NCBI GenBank assembly: GCA_021014325.1
Contig: CM037472.1
Span: forward strand, 25,281,063 to 25,345,062
From: Plazaster borealis
Taxonomy: Eukaryota; Echinodermata; Asteroidea; Forcipulatida; Labidiasteridae
Direction of reading: 5' to 3'
Length of the DNA stretch: 64,000 nucleotides
How positions within the stretch are numbered: position 1 is the first letter of the stretch; each line of letters starts with the position of its first letter. The notes under the pieces are model-generated. The model searched no databases and was not told the DNA's origin. It saw only the letters and a list, made by a program, of their open reading frames with translations. The translations under genes and the position numbers were made by a program. Below are positions 1 to 12,704 of the stretch, in pieces.

Positions 1-1272
1 TACCAGCCATCAGGAACATTAGTGTCTTATACATTAACATGTGCGAGAAAAGTGTAAACCAAGACACAGTTCAAATCGACATTTCAATTCTTGTTTTGAT
101 CATTGCCAAAGCTATGACCTTTAATGAAAACTAGAGGGTGTGAATGATTTTACTCATTCAACAAATTATGTAAAATACGCTATTTAAAATCAACCTTTCA
201 AAAAGCAATGTTGGACGATAATACTGTTAAAACGTATTCTGAATATCTGTACAGATATGAATGTCAGAAGTCATCCAGTGAACATTAGACTCAGTTATGG
301 ACATGTGGCAGTTGGCAAAGGTTCAAGCGCTAAACTTCATGCATGTTATTTCTGGTCATTCTTCTAATTTGTGAATTTCTTCGCATTCCACTTGATAATA
401 AAAAAGGGATTATCTGAACACAACGGCACTTTTTCACAACTGGTGTGTTGTTAAGTTTACGGGCTATTTGCCAACTGCAGCAATAAATTTCAACACCCGT
501 GGTGGGTGAAGTTCAAGTCTGCAAATGTCTACGTGTTTACCATTCATCCCATCCCGTTTTTCAGACTATAATGCCCCCCAGCGAAGGGTCAGACAATGTA
601 CGCAGAATTGATAAGAATCGGCAAGCCAACGATAAAACTATCAAACTGTATCATACAAAAGATTAAATAAAACTAACTTGTAAACCAATGTAACTAAGGA
701 AATCGTGTTTACGTGTGAGCGTTTCGTTTTTATTCGTATATAGTTGCTAAATATTGATAGTCGGATGAGTCAGTGACAAAACTTGTTTTTTTTTATCTCC
801 ATTGTATTAATCTTTCGTTGCTGTCGGACCGGAAACTGATAATTGTGTTGGCAAGATGACAAGTGCTTGATGGATATTGTGAAATATTTTGCATTGGAAG
901 TTGTTTTTGCGCACTTTCGAATTCGAAATATTATTTGCAAGTATACGAGAAAAAGAAAAAAAATCAAAGCAAACGAAATGCCAATGTGAATGACATAGAG
1001 TTTAACAGTTCTGCTCATAGTTATGACCAGCGACAGACTAAATTATCCTAAAAACTATTTGCATTCTAAGCTTTGTATACAAAACTCATAACCCGCTCAT
1101 TATATCCCTTGACCGGAGAAACGAAAGCAAAACAACAGCTTCGAGAGTTCACACTGTTCTCAAATAAACTTTCGAAGTTAATTGTTTGTTTTATATGATA
1201 CTCTCCTGTCAATAACTGCGGGCCATATAATGTTTCCATTCCTGGTGATAAGTGGGTCAATTGTTGTCTCAC
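1..1272. other. Non-coding stretch, probable intron
   Basis: This stretch lies downstream, on the minus strand, of the last C1-domain exon, which ends at 1273 with a GTGAGA donor. I see no exon, repeat or RNA gene that I can support. The open frames here are short and AT-rich. It most likely belongs to an intron of the minus-strand gene. Confidence 0.4.
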
Positions 1273-1349
1273 CTCTTCTTGGACATCGGCGATAGGGCAT
1301 GGCGGAATGATCTGATTGTGACATCGCTTGTGAACCACCACACCGCACA
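1273..1349 (-). CDS. Exon 4 of the C1-domain gene
   Basis: This 77-nt exon follows an ATATAG acceptor and ends GAAGAG|GTGAGA. It encodes VCGVVVHKRCHNQIIPPCP and a short acidic tail. It supplies the last Cys and His ligands of the C1 zinc finger. Confidence 0.75.
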
Positions 1350-3614
1350 CTATATTTAGATATGACGACATAAAAAAACTAGAAATAAATACTCTGTCAC
1401 TTCCTATCTTTATTGTAGGCCAAGGTCAAAACGAACTTCAACGTATACGCCATTCAATGCAATTCGGGTAAAAATAATACATGTCCAAATATTGCAGCCA
1501 GTCCCTTAAAGGTATTATACAGGAATGGCAAAAAACATCATGAAGCTTACTGATTATGAAGTTCATAGGTTGCTAGAACCATTTCCCCCCAATTAATTAT
1601 TCCCCTCTGAAATGAAGTCATCGTTGAGAAAACTGTATCTGAAAACCTACAAAAAAACGCAACAGCTGATTGCGGTTGTTACAACTAAAATTAAGGACAA
1701 TGTGTTTACATGCTGAACATTATGGTTTTTCACTATTTATTTTTCTCCCGACTCACAAAACAGATTAAGCCCAAATTTTCACAGGCTTGTTATTTCACGT
1801 GATCACACAAAACATGAACACTGTCTGCGACTATTTTGTCAGCTCTACCAATCCTGTAAATGATACCTTTAAATTAAAAACACAAAAACTCACATGCCTA
1901 ATGGACATAACTAAACAATTCAAACAACAACAACAACACAAATGAAGGACATGCATCGACGTGGTTTGTTTTTGGATGATTTTGGACGAATGTTTTTCTT
2001 TTTAAGGCATGACTTACCTTTACACTGGTATCCTTGGGACCAAATACCCCTGGAAAAAAATCAACAGGCAAATGTAATTGTCCTTTATATCAATATCTGT
2101 GATGATTATGAAAACATTTGCTTAAATGCACTGAAGAATTGTGACTAAACAATTTTTCGTTCATCTTTAAGGAAAAAACAGACAAACTATAAAATGAAAA
2201 ACAATGTTGAAATTGGTGGTGAACTGTTTATAAGACACAAGGTTGATTTAGTTTTACTGTTTATATCCAGAAGACTTATAGAGCCAATACATCATTCTTC
2301 ACAAAATTAAGTCGTGTTAATGTGCACTATCAAATATAATCCAAAATGTAAAAAGGTAAAAATGGAACTGAAATGCCTAAAATGACTTTAAATTTGCATT
2401 CCAAAGTTCGAATTTAATTAAACTTTCATCTGCATTGTTATAAAAATCAATTATATTTGTGTTATATAGGATAATAAAAATTACCAGATGAATTTGTTGC
2501 AGTGTGAGCAAAAGTGCGGTTGTTTGAAAGAAGTAGATCTGAACTCATGGCCGTTGTTGGTGTGGACAGTGCGCCGTCCCCTCTTCTCTTTGGTCGGTGT
2601 CTCTGGCGCAGACTCACACGCTGCTTCATCCGTCTCCGCATTCACTTTTTCTACTTCAATTGCTGCCGATTCTAATTCTTCTACTTCGATTGCTGCCGGT
2701 TCTAATTGAGAGTCAAAGTGTAGCTTTTTGATGGTTTTGGTTGCTTTCACTTAAAAGCATTGTTACGACATCGCAACGGAATTATACGAGATGGTAAAAA
2801 ATGAGCGATGTTAAAGTTGAATTTCACGTCTTGTTTATAGAAAACGAAATTTAAAGCAGGCCTGCATGGAATTTCATCTTTGAGAGGGCAATGCCATTAT
2901 TTTCATTTTGCAGAGGGCACTTTGGAAAATCTATATGGTATGGGGAACTTTTGAAGGGGCACCAAGGCCAAGACCAGGGGCAACAGAGGCCATGGCCTCC
3001 ATGAATTCCAGGCCTGGGTATTAATTCATCATCTGGGATCGGAAGAGCACAGTTATTCTAACCCATTCCGGATTCAACAATCACACTATACAACCTCTGC
3101 ATAATACAACCCAATTGTGATAATTATTATGAGGTAATTTTTTTCGAAAAATGTGAACAAAAACACCGACTAATGTTCATGTTTTGTGAGGGATTTCGCG
3201 AACGTCCCTGATATGCTTAAATCAACGTAGGAACCGATTGCTGGGGGAGACACATTTTCAATCATTAATAAGGCCTAAGGTATTCCAGACAGTCGAAAAA
3301 TCGGTGTAGGATCCTGGCAGCAATAAGATTACCTGAAACACGGTTTCAGAAGATACGACCCTAATTATACAATTTCGGTACTTGAAAGTTCCAAACAGAA
3401 TGGGAGTAAAAGGTAAGGCCTAAAACGTATCAGTTTAGAACTTCTATTGCACGGAATTGACTAACCCCCAACTGAACAGCTCGAATTCATTTTACGGACA
3501 GACAAGCCCGTGAGTGAACGCCAACATACCTACAACAACTATCGGGCTCTCCTCTCGGATCGTCTCCTCCGCAGGCTGTGTCTCCGCGTTGGTTGGTGGG
3601 GTGGGCTCACTCAT
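1273..3614 (-). CDS. Protein kinase C-type C1 domain protein, 5' four exons (partial gene)
   Basis: This is the amino-terminal part of a diacylglycerol/phorbol-ester-binding protein. Exons on the minus strand are 3614-3530, 2701-2485, 2049-2018 and 1349-1273. Introns begin GTATGT, GTAATT and GTAAGT, end in AG, and the phases fit (1, 2, 1, 0). The ATG is at 3614. About 80 residues rich in Glu, Ala, Pro and Thr come first, then a basic patch (KEKRGRR) and a complete C1 zinc finger: His, Cys-x2-Cys, the aromatic FIW, QGYQC, a Cys pair, VVHKRCH and a final Cys. The layout (basic patch next to a first C1 domain) resembles protein kinase C, where the patch would be the pseudosubstrate. No kinase domain is in the window because the gene leaves its left edge, so another C1 protein cannot be excluded. 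The acidic N-terminus is unusual for PKC. Confidence 0.7.
1510..1868. mobile_element. 359-bp MITE with TTAA target duplications
   Basis: TTAA at 1506-1509 and 1869-1872 flanks an element whose ends are imperfect inverted repeats: AGGTATTATACAGGAATGG on the left and, read inward, AGGTATCATTTACAGGATTGG on the right. It has no coding capacity. The TTAA duplication suggests a piggyBac-type transposase in trans. It lies in an intron of the C1-domain gene. Confidence 0.7.
2018..2049 (-). CDS. 32-nt micro-exon inside the C1 domain
   Basis: A TTTTTCCAG acceptor and a GTAAGT donor bound 32 nt that encode W-GIWSQGYQCK. This restores exactly the missing middle of the C1 finger, including the QGYQC motif. 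It joins exon 2 in phase 2 and exon 4 in phase 1. It is too short for ORF finders. Confidence 0.7.
2485..2701 (-). CDS. Exon 2 of the C1-domain gene
   Basis: This 217-nt exon encodes an acidic stretch with two near-repeats (AAIEVEELES and AAIEVEKVN), the basic patch, then the first half of the C1 domain (His, FKQPHFCSHCNKFI). It stops within the Trp codon of the conserved FIW at a GTAATT donor. The frame can also be read upstream of 2701, but no ATG is there and the TTAG acceptor fits the phase. Confidence 0.65.
3530..3614 (-). CDS. Exon 1 of the C1-domain gene
   Basis: The exon opens with ATG at 3614 and encodes 28 residues beginning MSEPTPPTNAETQPAEE. It ends in a strong AG|GTATGT donor at 3530/3529, leaving phase 1. 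The next acceptor, TTAG at about 2702, supplies the two missing bases and the same acidic composition continues, which supports the join. Confidence 0.55.
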
Positions 3615-3961
3615 TTTTGTCGAGTTACTTTGATTCACCGGAGAGTATCGTCCAGAGAAAAGCTGAAGCGGGAAAAAAACCTGGGATGGAAATACAGCAA
3701 CAAACTAATCAAGGTTCAGTTTCATTTGAAGATCAATGCCTTTTAAAAGTATGTCCATAAATAAAAATCAGATATACCAAATAAAAAGAATCAAATAACC
3801 TTGTCCTTCCTCTCAGTAAAACTTAACTTCTGAGTATATTCCTCTCTTGTCTCATATAATCCTTTTTATGTCATTGAGTGTTGGAAACAAAATCCTCACA
3901 ATTCTACGCAACAGGTTGCCCCAAAGAAGACTTACCTATACCGTGGGAAAATCACTTATCC

Positions 3962-4985
3962 AGGCTCTCGGACGCGACGTGGACAGACTGGGGTTGAATT
4001 GAATCGATCACGTACAAACGTCCTGTCACTGACGTATCGTGTACGGTTTTATCACGGCCTTTGGTCCTTCATACCAAAGCTTCATTATGCGAAGTGCCAG
4101 CCTTGAAAAAGGCAACGAACTTTTTTTAAAGGGGAAGTACAGTAACACCATTGAAAATACATGGCACAATTTTCCTTTCTTATCAGGCAATAATTAAATG
4201 GACGCGCTATATTTAAATATCAATCATTAAAGGGTTAAAGGGTTATATTAAGGTCTTCGAGTTTCGACATTTTTATCATGATTTCAGCTCTTCCCGAGAA
4301 GCAATTACAATATTTATGTGAAATGTTAATCTGGAGGTGAGGAAAACAGGTTGAACTATTGAATGTCAGCTCACACATTTTCAAATGGGTGTAACTTTAA
4401 GACACAAATGAATAATTAACGTTGTTATAGTTTTCACCATTCACTTTAATAAGGTCACCGCGAGTGCTACTTAACGTGCTTCAAAAGTACCATACCGAAA
4501 CACAATGACAATCAACGCTGTAGGGGTTTCCCAAACAACGTCACCATCCTCTGCACAATTGCCGGATATATGATTCTTAGCTGATGTGGTGCTATTTCTC
4601 GTATTTCTACTTTGATATTTCAGTGTTTCTTTCATGTTTCATACACATGCAGTGGCTGTTGTATATTGTACAAGTTCACAAAAATGTTTTACCAAACCCT
4701 GTCTCAAGATACCCGGTAGACCTACTATTGTTTCCACGCTGGTTAATTCTTGGGGGTTAATTGTAGTTTTCGGAGGGGGGGGGGGGGTAGGCCTATATAG
4801 GGTATCATATGCCTCTACAAACGAGTATTTACGGAGGGTATCCGAGCTAACCCCCCCCCCCGGACCCGGACTCTACCAATGACAGATAAAATATCCAGCA
4901 TCTGAAAATGTCAATTTTAGTACAATTTTTCGTACATATTCGAAGGTGGAATGCTAACCCTATAATTGTACTCAACTAACAACTA
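3962..4985. repeat. Composite dispersed repeat (copy 1)
   Basis: Bases about 3962-4400 recur inverted at 33,960-35,185, where a TTAA element interrupts them. Bases about 4385-4985 recur inverted at 8445-9225. The block is non-coding and AT-rich, with poly-G/poly-C tracts near 4777 and 4852. The TTAA at 4248-4251 is the empty site corresponding to the element at 34,124. Confidence 0.75.
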
Positions 4986-6355
4986 TATCAACTTTCTGAA
5001 TTTAAAGTAGGCCTATAACTCTTAAGAAACATGGTACTCGAATGGTCATAATTTACAGTTAATTCGTTAGAGTTTATGACTGTTATACAATTTTCTATGA
5101 GTTTGCCTTCTTGATTATTTAACATCTCAAATGTGTTACCATAAAAGGAAGATAAAAAAACTTAAGTTGAGTACGGTGGGGGGGGGGTGGGGGATGTACG
5201 GATACCCTCTGTATATACTCGCCTACGTAACTCTAGCAATTACAATTATGTAGCACACTTTTATCAAAAAATCGCTCAGTTGAGGTCGGGTTGACACTGA
5301 GGGCCGTTTACAACGAGCTTAACCATAGCTGAGTTGAAGCCATTGAGCCCCATGCAGTGCAGGGAGTGAATGCGATATTTGACAATCCATATTTTTTGTA
5401 GCTTGCTTTACCATAAAGAGCTATACCCGATAAAAAAGACTAAACCAGAGGTCAATGAATGAACACTTCATTCCCATTCGAAAGTACGGTTAAAAGCCAT
5501 GTCATACAGGGCAATCTATTCAGGCAACTTGGAGGCAACCACTAGCACTGTATGCAAAAGGAACACTTCGGCAGCGTGAACAAAAATAATCATGAAAACT
5601 GAAATGTGAATAATATTGGAGATTGCCTGGAGCGGATTGCCTATAAATTGCCTCGTGTGACATGGCCTTAATAAACTCATCATCATCATTATCAGTAACG
5701 TCATAAGAAAGGAAAGCACAAATCTACTGTTTTCATGTACGCAATATATATAGATCGATTAAATAACAGCTGTATGGTGACTATAGTCGTTAATGGTGGC
5801 GCCTCCATACCGGTATATCAGCGAACAAACACTTTTGCTTAGTAGCACATTATTATGTCAAGTGATGTCAGTGGTGCATAGGCCTACATGACATGGTTTC
5901 TTTTCATTTTCACTTGCAAAAAATAGCTTGGCCAGGATGTTTCCGTCAATAGAAGAGCCAAATTGGCCAATAAATTAAATTGCTTGATGGCGCAAATATA
6001 AATCACCCAACAACAACAATCAAAACCAATCATTGGGCCAACTGGTTCTGTCAACTTGGACCCTGACTCGGTTTATACACAGCAAGTTTTTTTGAAAATT
6101 TAATAACAATTGTTCGGGGGGGGGGGGGTTGGACACCACAAGTTAGTGGACGCACCTTTTTTTTCTTCTATGGCACCTCGCTGGCCAATTAAAGCTGCAG
6201 TTTGCGTAAGCATTTTTCTTAAACAAGATCTTAATCAACGCAACTAATGATTGTCATGTCCTGTTTCGGCGCTCTTGATAATGCCGTTTAATTTGTTTTT
6301 AAATAATCTAATGACAAAAACCCCGAATAAACTGTTTATAGAAATATAGCTTTAA

Positions 6356-6721
6356 AGGCATCGTACACGTTTGGTAATTGTCAAAGACCAGTGTTCTCAT
6401 TTGGTGTATCCCAACATATGCATAAAATAACAAGCCTGTGAAAATTTGGGCTCAATTGGTCATCGAAGTTGCAAGAAAATGATGAAAGAAAAAACGCCCT
6501 TGTTGTACAAATTTGTGTGCTTTCAGATAGGAATAAAAACATCTTGCAAGAAGTCTTTATTATTTTAGTGAGAAATTACCTCTTTCCCAAAAACTACGTT
6601 ACTTCAGAGGGAGTCGTTCCTCACAATGTTTTATACTATCAACAGCTCTCTGTTGCTCGTTACCAAGTCAGTTTTTATGCTAATATATATTTTGAGTAAT
6701 TACCAAACGTGTACGATGCCT
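6356..6721. mobile_element. 366-bp MITE with perfect 24-bp TIRs, TTAA duplication
   Basis: The element begins AGGCATCGTACACGTTTGG and ends with its exact reverse complement. TTAA stands at 6352-6355 and 6722-6725. A second 366-bp copy is at 49,710-50,075. The open frame inside (6469-6699) also occurs in the second copy, but it is a by-product of the repeat, not a gene. Confidence 0.85.
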
Positions 6722-8432
6722 TTAAACATTTTGTAATAACATGCGTAATACTACAACAAAGTTATAAAATGTTACATTTTCCGGGTAATCTAAAAGTAAA
6801 AGGTCTGCGCTCTGACCGTGTCATCGGAAGAAGTTTCTCCGTGCATGCAATTACTTGTAACCAAATCGTTGATAAGTAAAGTAGTTGTAGCTCAAGCCAC
6901 ATCGATATATACGTCTATGGCTTAATCATCCCAAGAAGTGTGAAGAAATACGCAAGCAGCCTACGAACATGGCCGTGATTATATGGCGTATAGTATTCCC
7001 CTGGGGTGGTTGGTGATGCCGCTTTGCAGATCCAATAGGCGTCTTGGGGAGGCTATAGAGTGACGAAGAAGGGTAACGAGAGAAGGATGACGCACTTAGA
7101 GGAGCAACAGCTCTATTTTCATACGGGGGGGGGGTAGATGTTTGTATTCGTCCATCGTGATTCAACATCATTGTCAGGCTTTCTGGAAGTGACCATCAGG
7201 CGTTCACCTAAGTGCCAAGTCTTGAATTCATACCAACTATTTAAAAATACCAACCACATTTTCAACCACATTTTTGGGTTAAAAGTCCTTCTTTTATAGT
7301 AACTGTAATTTAGACCCTTGAAGTGCAGTTAACAACTTTTTCGGGTTCAAGTAGCATGATTGTAGCACTGGAGGTAGTAATTTCTTGATGTAATTTGTAA
7401 CTATCTTGTCATTTTACGCATCCCCACACCCACACGTACCCCCCTCACCCCGCGGCGCCTCAATTTAGTTGGGCCCTCTCTGTCTTATTTGTCTGCCCAT
7501 TGTCCGTTCGTCATGGTTTGGGCATTGGGCGCCAAGCCAGGCAAGCCAGGCGACGTCAATACGATGTAAACTGTAAAGTAAACGCTGCACAGATAGGTCT
7601 AAGTCTGTTCAATTCAACAATTATTAATTACACATAATGAGGGACGAATTAGGAATTTAGAAATTCTGAAAAAGTCTCACGTCATTAAAGTTCCGGAATC
7701 CCAGCACGCTTCACCGGGTCTATCGCCCTCTATAGCCGTCGATCAGTACCGGTATATAGGCTACGTTTAATAATCTTTAAATTTTCCGTCGATGGGCTAA
7801 GGGAGTGTGCCTACTACAGCCACGCCAAAAGAATACTATTTGCTTCACCGAAAACTCTCGTTGTTGTTTAACTAGATTTATAAAACTAATTACCACAAAA
7901 TGCATTTATTTCATAACGAAAACTAAAGTGCGGGCTGTGTAATAACCATGCATCAATGTGCCTTGTGCATGTTTTACTTTGGAAGTTGATGTTTCGTGTA
8001 TAACAAAAACCTCCAACATCCCTATATTATTTGAAGCAATTTCTTTCCTCCATGTTTGCGGTATTAAAGATTAGTGTCATGTTTGTACCTTTTCAAAGCC
8101 ATCAGACGAGAATGTATACCATATAGGCCTAGGGTCGTTGCTCTTTAAGGACAAAGCATACGATAGCGATCATCCAACCAAAAAACACCTTTTGGTGACA
8201 TTCTGATTTGATTTTTTTCCCGCAGGTGGTTTTGGCTGACAGGAAACAGAATCCCGGGGAAACAATCGATGTTGACCAGTGTTACGGCCAAATCCTCAAT
8301 ATCTCTTTCTTGTTCTTTTCTTTACAAGGGGAGCTTTCTCGGTAATCAACGAAAGAAGGAGAACCCCCGATGTTCTCGGTGGACAGGCTTGATATCCCTT
8401 TACCGGGTTGGTGCAACATTACACCCAATACT
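6722..8432. repeat. 1.7-kb repeat, inverted copy at 59,520-61,287
   Basis: The whole stretch reappears in inverted orientation 51 kb away. Differences are scattered single bases plus a SINE piece inserted in the far copy at about 60,510-60,690. I recognise no protein domain. Open frames such as 8269-8523 recur in both copies only because the DNA is repeated. It may be a non-autonomous transposon or a segmental duplication. Confidence 0.75.
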
Positions 8433-8444
8433 CCTGCTATTGTT

Positions 8445-9225
8445 TTTATTTGAGTACTTAGGCATAGCATTCCACCTTCGAATATGTACGAACAAATTCC
8501 AATTATCGAAAATTAGTTACTAATCTTCAGGAACCAAAACCCATTGATTAGTTTTTCAACTTGTCACATTTTTTAGATTATTTTATCAGTTTTTGGCGGC
8601 CATTTTGGACGCCATGCCTTCTTGAAATCACAGTGCTAGCTTGTTCTTCTTCTTTTTAATACCCCAATTGTGTTATATAGGACCATGGAGGCTAAACAAG
8701 TTGGGTTGGTAGAGTCCAGGGGGTAGCTCGGATATACCCTCCGTAAATACTCGTTTGTAGAGGCATTCCCTATATACCACCCCCCCCCCCGAAAACTACA
8801 ATTACTTCTCCTTAGGAACCGAAAACCCATTGATTATTTTTAACCAGCGTGGAAACAATAGTAGGCCTATACTGGGTAGCTACTTGAGACAGGGTCTGGT
8901 AAAACATTTTTGTGAACTTGTACAATATACAACAGCCACTGCATGTGTGTATGAAACTCTTCCTTCATGAAAGAAACACTGAAATATCAAACTGAAAGTA
9001 GAACTACGAGAAATAGCACCACATCAGCTTAGATCATATATCCGGCAATTGTGTACAGAGGATGGTGACGTTGTTTGGGAAACCCCTACAGCGTTGATTG
9101 TTATTGTGTTTCGGTATGATACTTTTCAAGCACGTATAGCACTCGCGGTGACCTTATTAAAGTGAATGGTGAAAACTATAACAACGTTAATTATTCATTT
9201 GTGTCTTAAAGTTACACCAGTAGTA
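8445..9225. repeat. Inverted partner of 4385-4985
   Basis: Sequence from about 8715 to 9225 is the reverse complement of 4385-4870, and 8445-8510 matches 4925-4985. About 200 extra bases at 8515-8715 are absent from the first copy. The two arms are 3.5 kb apart and could fold back. Confidence 0.75.
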
Positions 9226-9259
9226 TTAGAAAGGGCGGTTCTGGAACACTTTCCCTTAT

Positions 9260-9512
9260 GAGCTATTTTACGTTTTTAGATGGCTCCCAAGGGTTCTGGC
9301 TCACTTACTCTTAGGAGCCATTTTACGTTTTTAGATGGCTCCCAAGGGTTCTGGCTCACTTACTCTTAGGAGCCATTTTACGTTTTTAGATGGCTCCCAA
9401 GGGTTCTGGCTCACTTACTCTTAGGAGCCATTTTATGTTTTTAGATGGCTCCCAGGGGTTCTGGCTCACTTACTCTTAGGAGCCATTTTATGTTTTTAGA
9501 TGGCTCCCATCT
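9260..9512 (+). repeat. 55-bp minisatellite, about five units
   Basis: Units start at 9260, 9315, 9370, 9425 and 9480. Each contains GGAGCCAT and ATGGCTCC as inverted halves around a short T-rich loop, so every unit can form a hairpin. A single unit is also present inverted at about 33,925-33,960. The frame crossing it (9445-9648) is not a gene. Confidence 0.85.
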
Positions 9513-9519
9513 TTTATTA

Positions 9520-9850
9520 ATAGGGCTCACCCCGCTCTCTTGGCGGGCTGCGACACGGCGATTTTTTTTCCTTTCATACGCTAGCTATGGGGCCACAGTG
9601 AAGCGTTCTGATTGGTCCTTTTCTGCAAAGGTCTTGCATTTTAAATAAGGTAAATTAAACAAGGCGTTTGGTACAGGGCTTCGCGTGCGGTGCGTGGAGT
9701 TTTACTACAGCGCTGGCTTGGTAGGCCTAATGTACATTGTACGCGTTATGTGTAGTGTGCTATGTGTAGGCCTTTATGAAAGAAAACGAAACAAACCTAA
9801 TTTTTTATTAGGCCCCCTACGTCCTGCCCATTTTTCTTACTCCATGGATC
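9520..9850. repeat. Inverted repeat, left arm
   Basis: This segment (GGGCTCACCCC... to the TAGGCCCCCTACG region) is matched in reverse complement by 12,705-12,985. The two arms are separated by about 2.9 kb and may be the long ends of one non-autonomous transposon. Its left end also matches 33,845-33,925 inverted. Confidence 0.7.
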
Positions 9851-10448
9851 TGTTTTCTTTTAATGCATCACCTATTGTTTGTATGTATTATAAATAATAG
9901 CATTTCTGATTCCTGCGCATATTATCAGTGTTGACTGCTGTTTCCTTGGCAAAGGATATATAGATACACAGTTCTAATTGTATCGTCATCACTTCATCTC
10001 TAGTTAAAACCATTAATGTAATGCTTTTTGATGGATTTTGATATATGAGAAATGTATCGTCTGAAGGGGAACTATAATGGGAAGCTGGTAGGAGGAATGT
10101 CAGATTTTTATGATTAAATACAACAATATTAAATTTACTAATGCATTATGCACGTCGGTACGGTCACTCTTTCGTGCGAGAAGTATCGGGTGTCGCCCCC
10201 CCCCCACCCTAATTGCTCTCTCGGTTCTCGCTCATTTCCTTATACCAATTACCGTTTGTGCAGTTTTTAACTTGTTTGGGGTCCAGGTGAATTTATTTTT
10301 TCTTGTAAATTTTTCTTTATATCATTCTTCAAATGGCCCTATAATGTTCCCATGCCGGGTTGTTTGGAAACTTTTGGGTAACAGTGTTGTGTTTGCGTAC
10401 ACTTTTATTAAACCTTGTTAACTTGAAATTGGCACTTTGTTTGTTACT

Positions 10449-10485
10449 AGCGGGAAACCCGCGCTACGCGCGGGTCCCGCTAGAG
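10449..10485. repeat. GC-rich perfect hairpin
   Basis: CTAGCGGGA plus ACCCGCGC, a TAC loop, then GCGCGGGT plus CCCGCTAG form a near-perfect 18-bp stem in otherwise AT-rich DNA. Such hairpins occur near Helitron ends, but I see no matching terminus, so the origin is open. Confidence 0.6.
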
Positions 10486-10589
10486 TTCCGTGCTGTTCCG
10501 ATTTCACAAAGCACTAAGATTGATCTTAACTTTGTACCAATCTGCTTAGCAAAGTGTGATGTCACAATACAAATTACCCTGTCACTGTT

Positions 10590-10800
10590 TGTTTATTTTT
10601 TCCCGTTCAGTTTATTATTTTCCTGTCCCGTATCATTTATTAGTCCCTTTTCTTTTTTCCTGTCCCGTATTATTTCCCCAGCCCCGTGAAATTTTTTCGT
10701 CCTGTTCATTATTTTCTCGTCCCGTTTTTTTTCCCCGTTTTGTATTATTTGTCAGTCGAATTAATTTTGTTCCCGTCCCGTTCATTATCCCCCGTTTGCG
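10590..10800 (+). repeat. Degenerate pyrimidine-rich tandem repeat
   Basis: About seven diverged copies of a 25-35 bp unit around CCTGTCCCGTATTATTT follow each other. The overlapping open frames (10360-10917 on both strands) are low-complexity by-products. Confidence 0.6.
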
Positions 10801-10899
10801 CAACTGTACGCGTTTTTGAAAATGATGTTCTTTGTTTTGTGCAAATTCCTGTACTGTGGGTCCCGCAAGACAGGTAAACTGGGCAGTTAGCACCTGAAT

Positions 10900-12700
10900 A
10901 CCTGCTACGCATAACAATGTGCACTGTTGGTGATCTGATCATAGTTCAAGGGGTTGATGCGTTACACAATGACCACGTGACGACAGTAAAGTTGCGATGA
11001 CATCATCAGATCACATCAAGACATCAGTAGTGTTAGTTTTACTGTCAACTGCCACTTTTATATAACAAAAACAATATTCAGGAAACACCCATCAAAATGC
11101 TTTATTGGAAATCGTTAATGTTTCGCCAATGAAAGTAACTGCGGAAGTGTGCTTAAATTTTAATTTGAAAAATAGAAAATGTTCAGGGGTACGTCGATCA
11201 ATATCTTAGATAAAACAAATATAAAGTAAAAACTCATTCGTAGCAACAAAATCATTCAAATCTGTTTTAAATTTTCAGTAAAACCGTTGATATACAGCCC
11301 CAAGCCTATAAAAGAGGGGCCCATTTCCACGTCAACTTTTTAAAGTTTTGTTTCAATGTGTAAGATTTTGATTGTACTAATCAGTCAACTGAAATCTCAT
11401 GAATGTTTGCAAGTAAAGCAATTCGCTGCTTCCAACTTCTGTAATTTCTGTATGCAAATAACAGGATTTGTTTTGAGGTATTCAGATTTTTGTGATAAAA
11501 ACAGACTGTTCCAAGTTTGGTCAAGGCCGCCATCAGAGTCACTAGAAGCATGAAAACAATACAACAACTTATGGAAACTTTTTGCTGTGACCGCAGTATA
11601 AATTCAGCCACAGAGGTTTTGGGTTTTCAAACGATTTCTAGACTTTTACAGTTTTTCTATATTGAGGATTGTTACGGATAAACTTTATAATTAGTAGGCC
11701 TAAGCATTAAGATTTAACTAAATTATTGTTGCCATTGACCAATTGTCTTTTAGAAACCTTGTAACCATAGGCCAATGGGTTGTTGTTGATCGACAATACA
11801 AAATACAAGCGATGAGCAATTTGCGAATTCTTTCACAATTTCCTTGGTCAGTATAGAGAAGACTCCAGTTCGTGCATTTTATCGTTTTTTTTTCCTGACA
11901 TGTGTATATGCATAAATTGGTGTGCATACCACAATGTCGTTTTCTTTGCCAAGAACTTATATAATATTTCAACATACTAAAAAAAAAATAAAGAAATTTT
12001 ATCAAATGGAAGTAAAACCAACAAACTTTGATTCGCAAATTTATAGTTTGAACTTCAATAACACTGTTAAAAAGCGTTGGGGGTAAAGTTTATGCGTATT
12101 AGACAGCAATGATGAACGAAAAATACCTTACATGCAAGAGAAAAGAACAATACCTTACATCACAGCCATTAATTTGAAACCGCGTAATGGAAATATAAAG
12201 CCTTACAATATATTTTGAAAAGTATTTTCATTCTATGTTTTAAATACTGTACTCAAGTATTAGTTGGTTGCGGGCTTACGGTTTTCTTTAGCATTTATTT
12301 ATATATCATTTATATTTTTCTCTTTCTCATTGTATTCAATGGGATATGTCTTTTTAACTTTATCTTTTGTAATAATGTACTGGAGAAAAAAGTCCCAATT
12401 TAAAGAACAATTTATATTAAAACTCAATTTCATTTGGAAAGAGCAGTAGGATTTCACTCAGAGTGAATGACGTATTTATGAAACACTTGAGAACATCTTG
12501 TAGAAACTCACTGGATTGTTTTGCACTATACAAACATTGTAAATTTAATTCTGACATTCCTCCCATCAGCTTCCTAAATAGTTCCTCTCAGACGATACAT
12601 TTTATATATATCAAAATTCATCAAAAAGCACTTACAAAATACTAAGTATTATTTATAATACATACAAGAAATAGGTGATACATTAAAATAAAATAGATCA
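10900..12700. other. Interval between the inverted arms, no gene seen
   Basis: AT-rich sequence without recognisable coding exons, RNA genes or repeat ends. It lies between the inverted arms at 9520-9850 and 12,705-13,024 and may be the interior of a non-autonomous element. Confidence 0.3.
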
Positions 12701-12704
12701 ATGG

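Noticed and set aside
8269..8523. 84-residue open frame repeated at 59,401-59,700
   Set aside because: Both lie in the same inverted repeat pair; the frame has no recognisable domain and repetition alone explains its recurrence.
10360..10942. Several overlapping open frames on both strands
   Set aside because: They lie in the pyrimidine-rich tandem repeat; no domain and biased composition.
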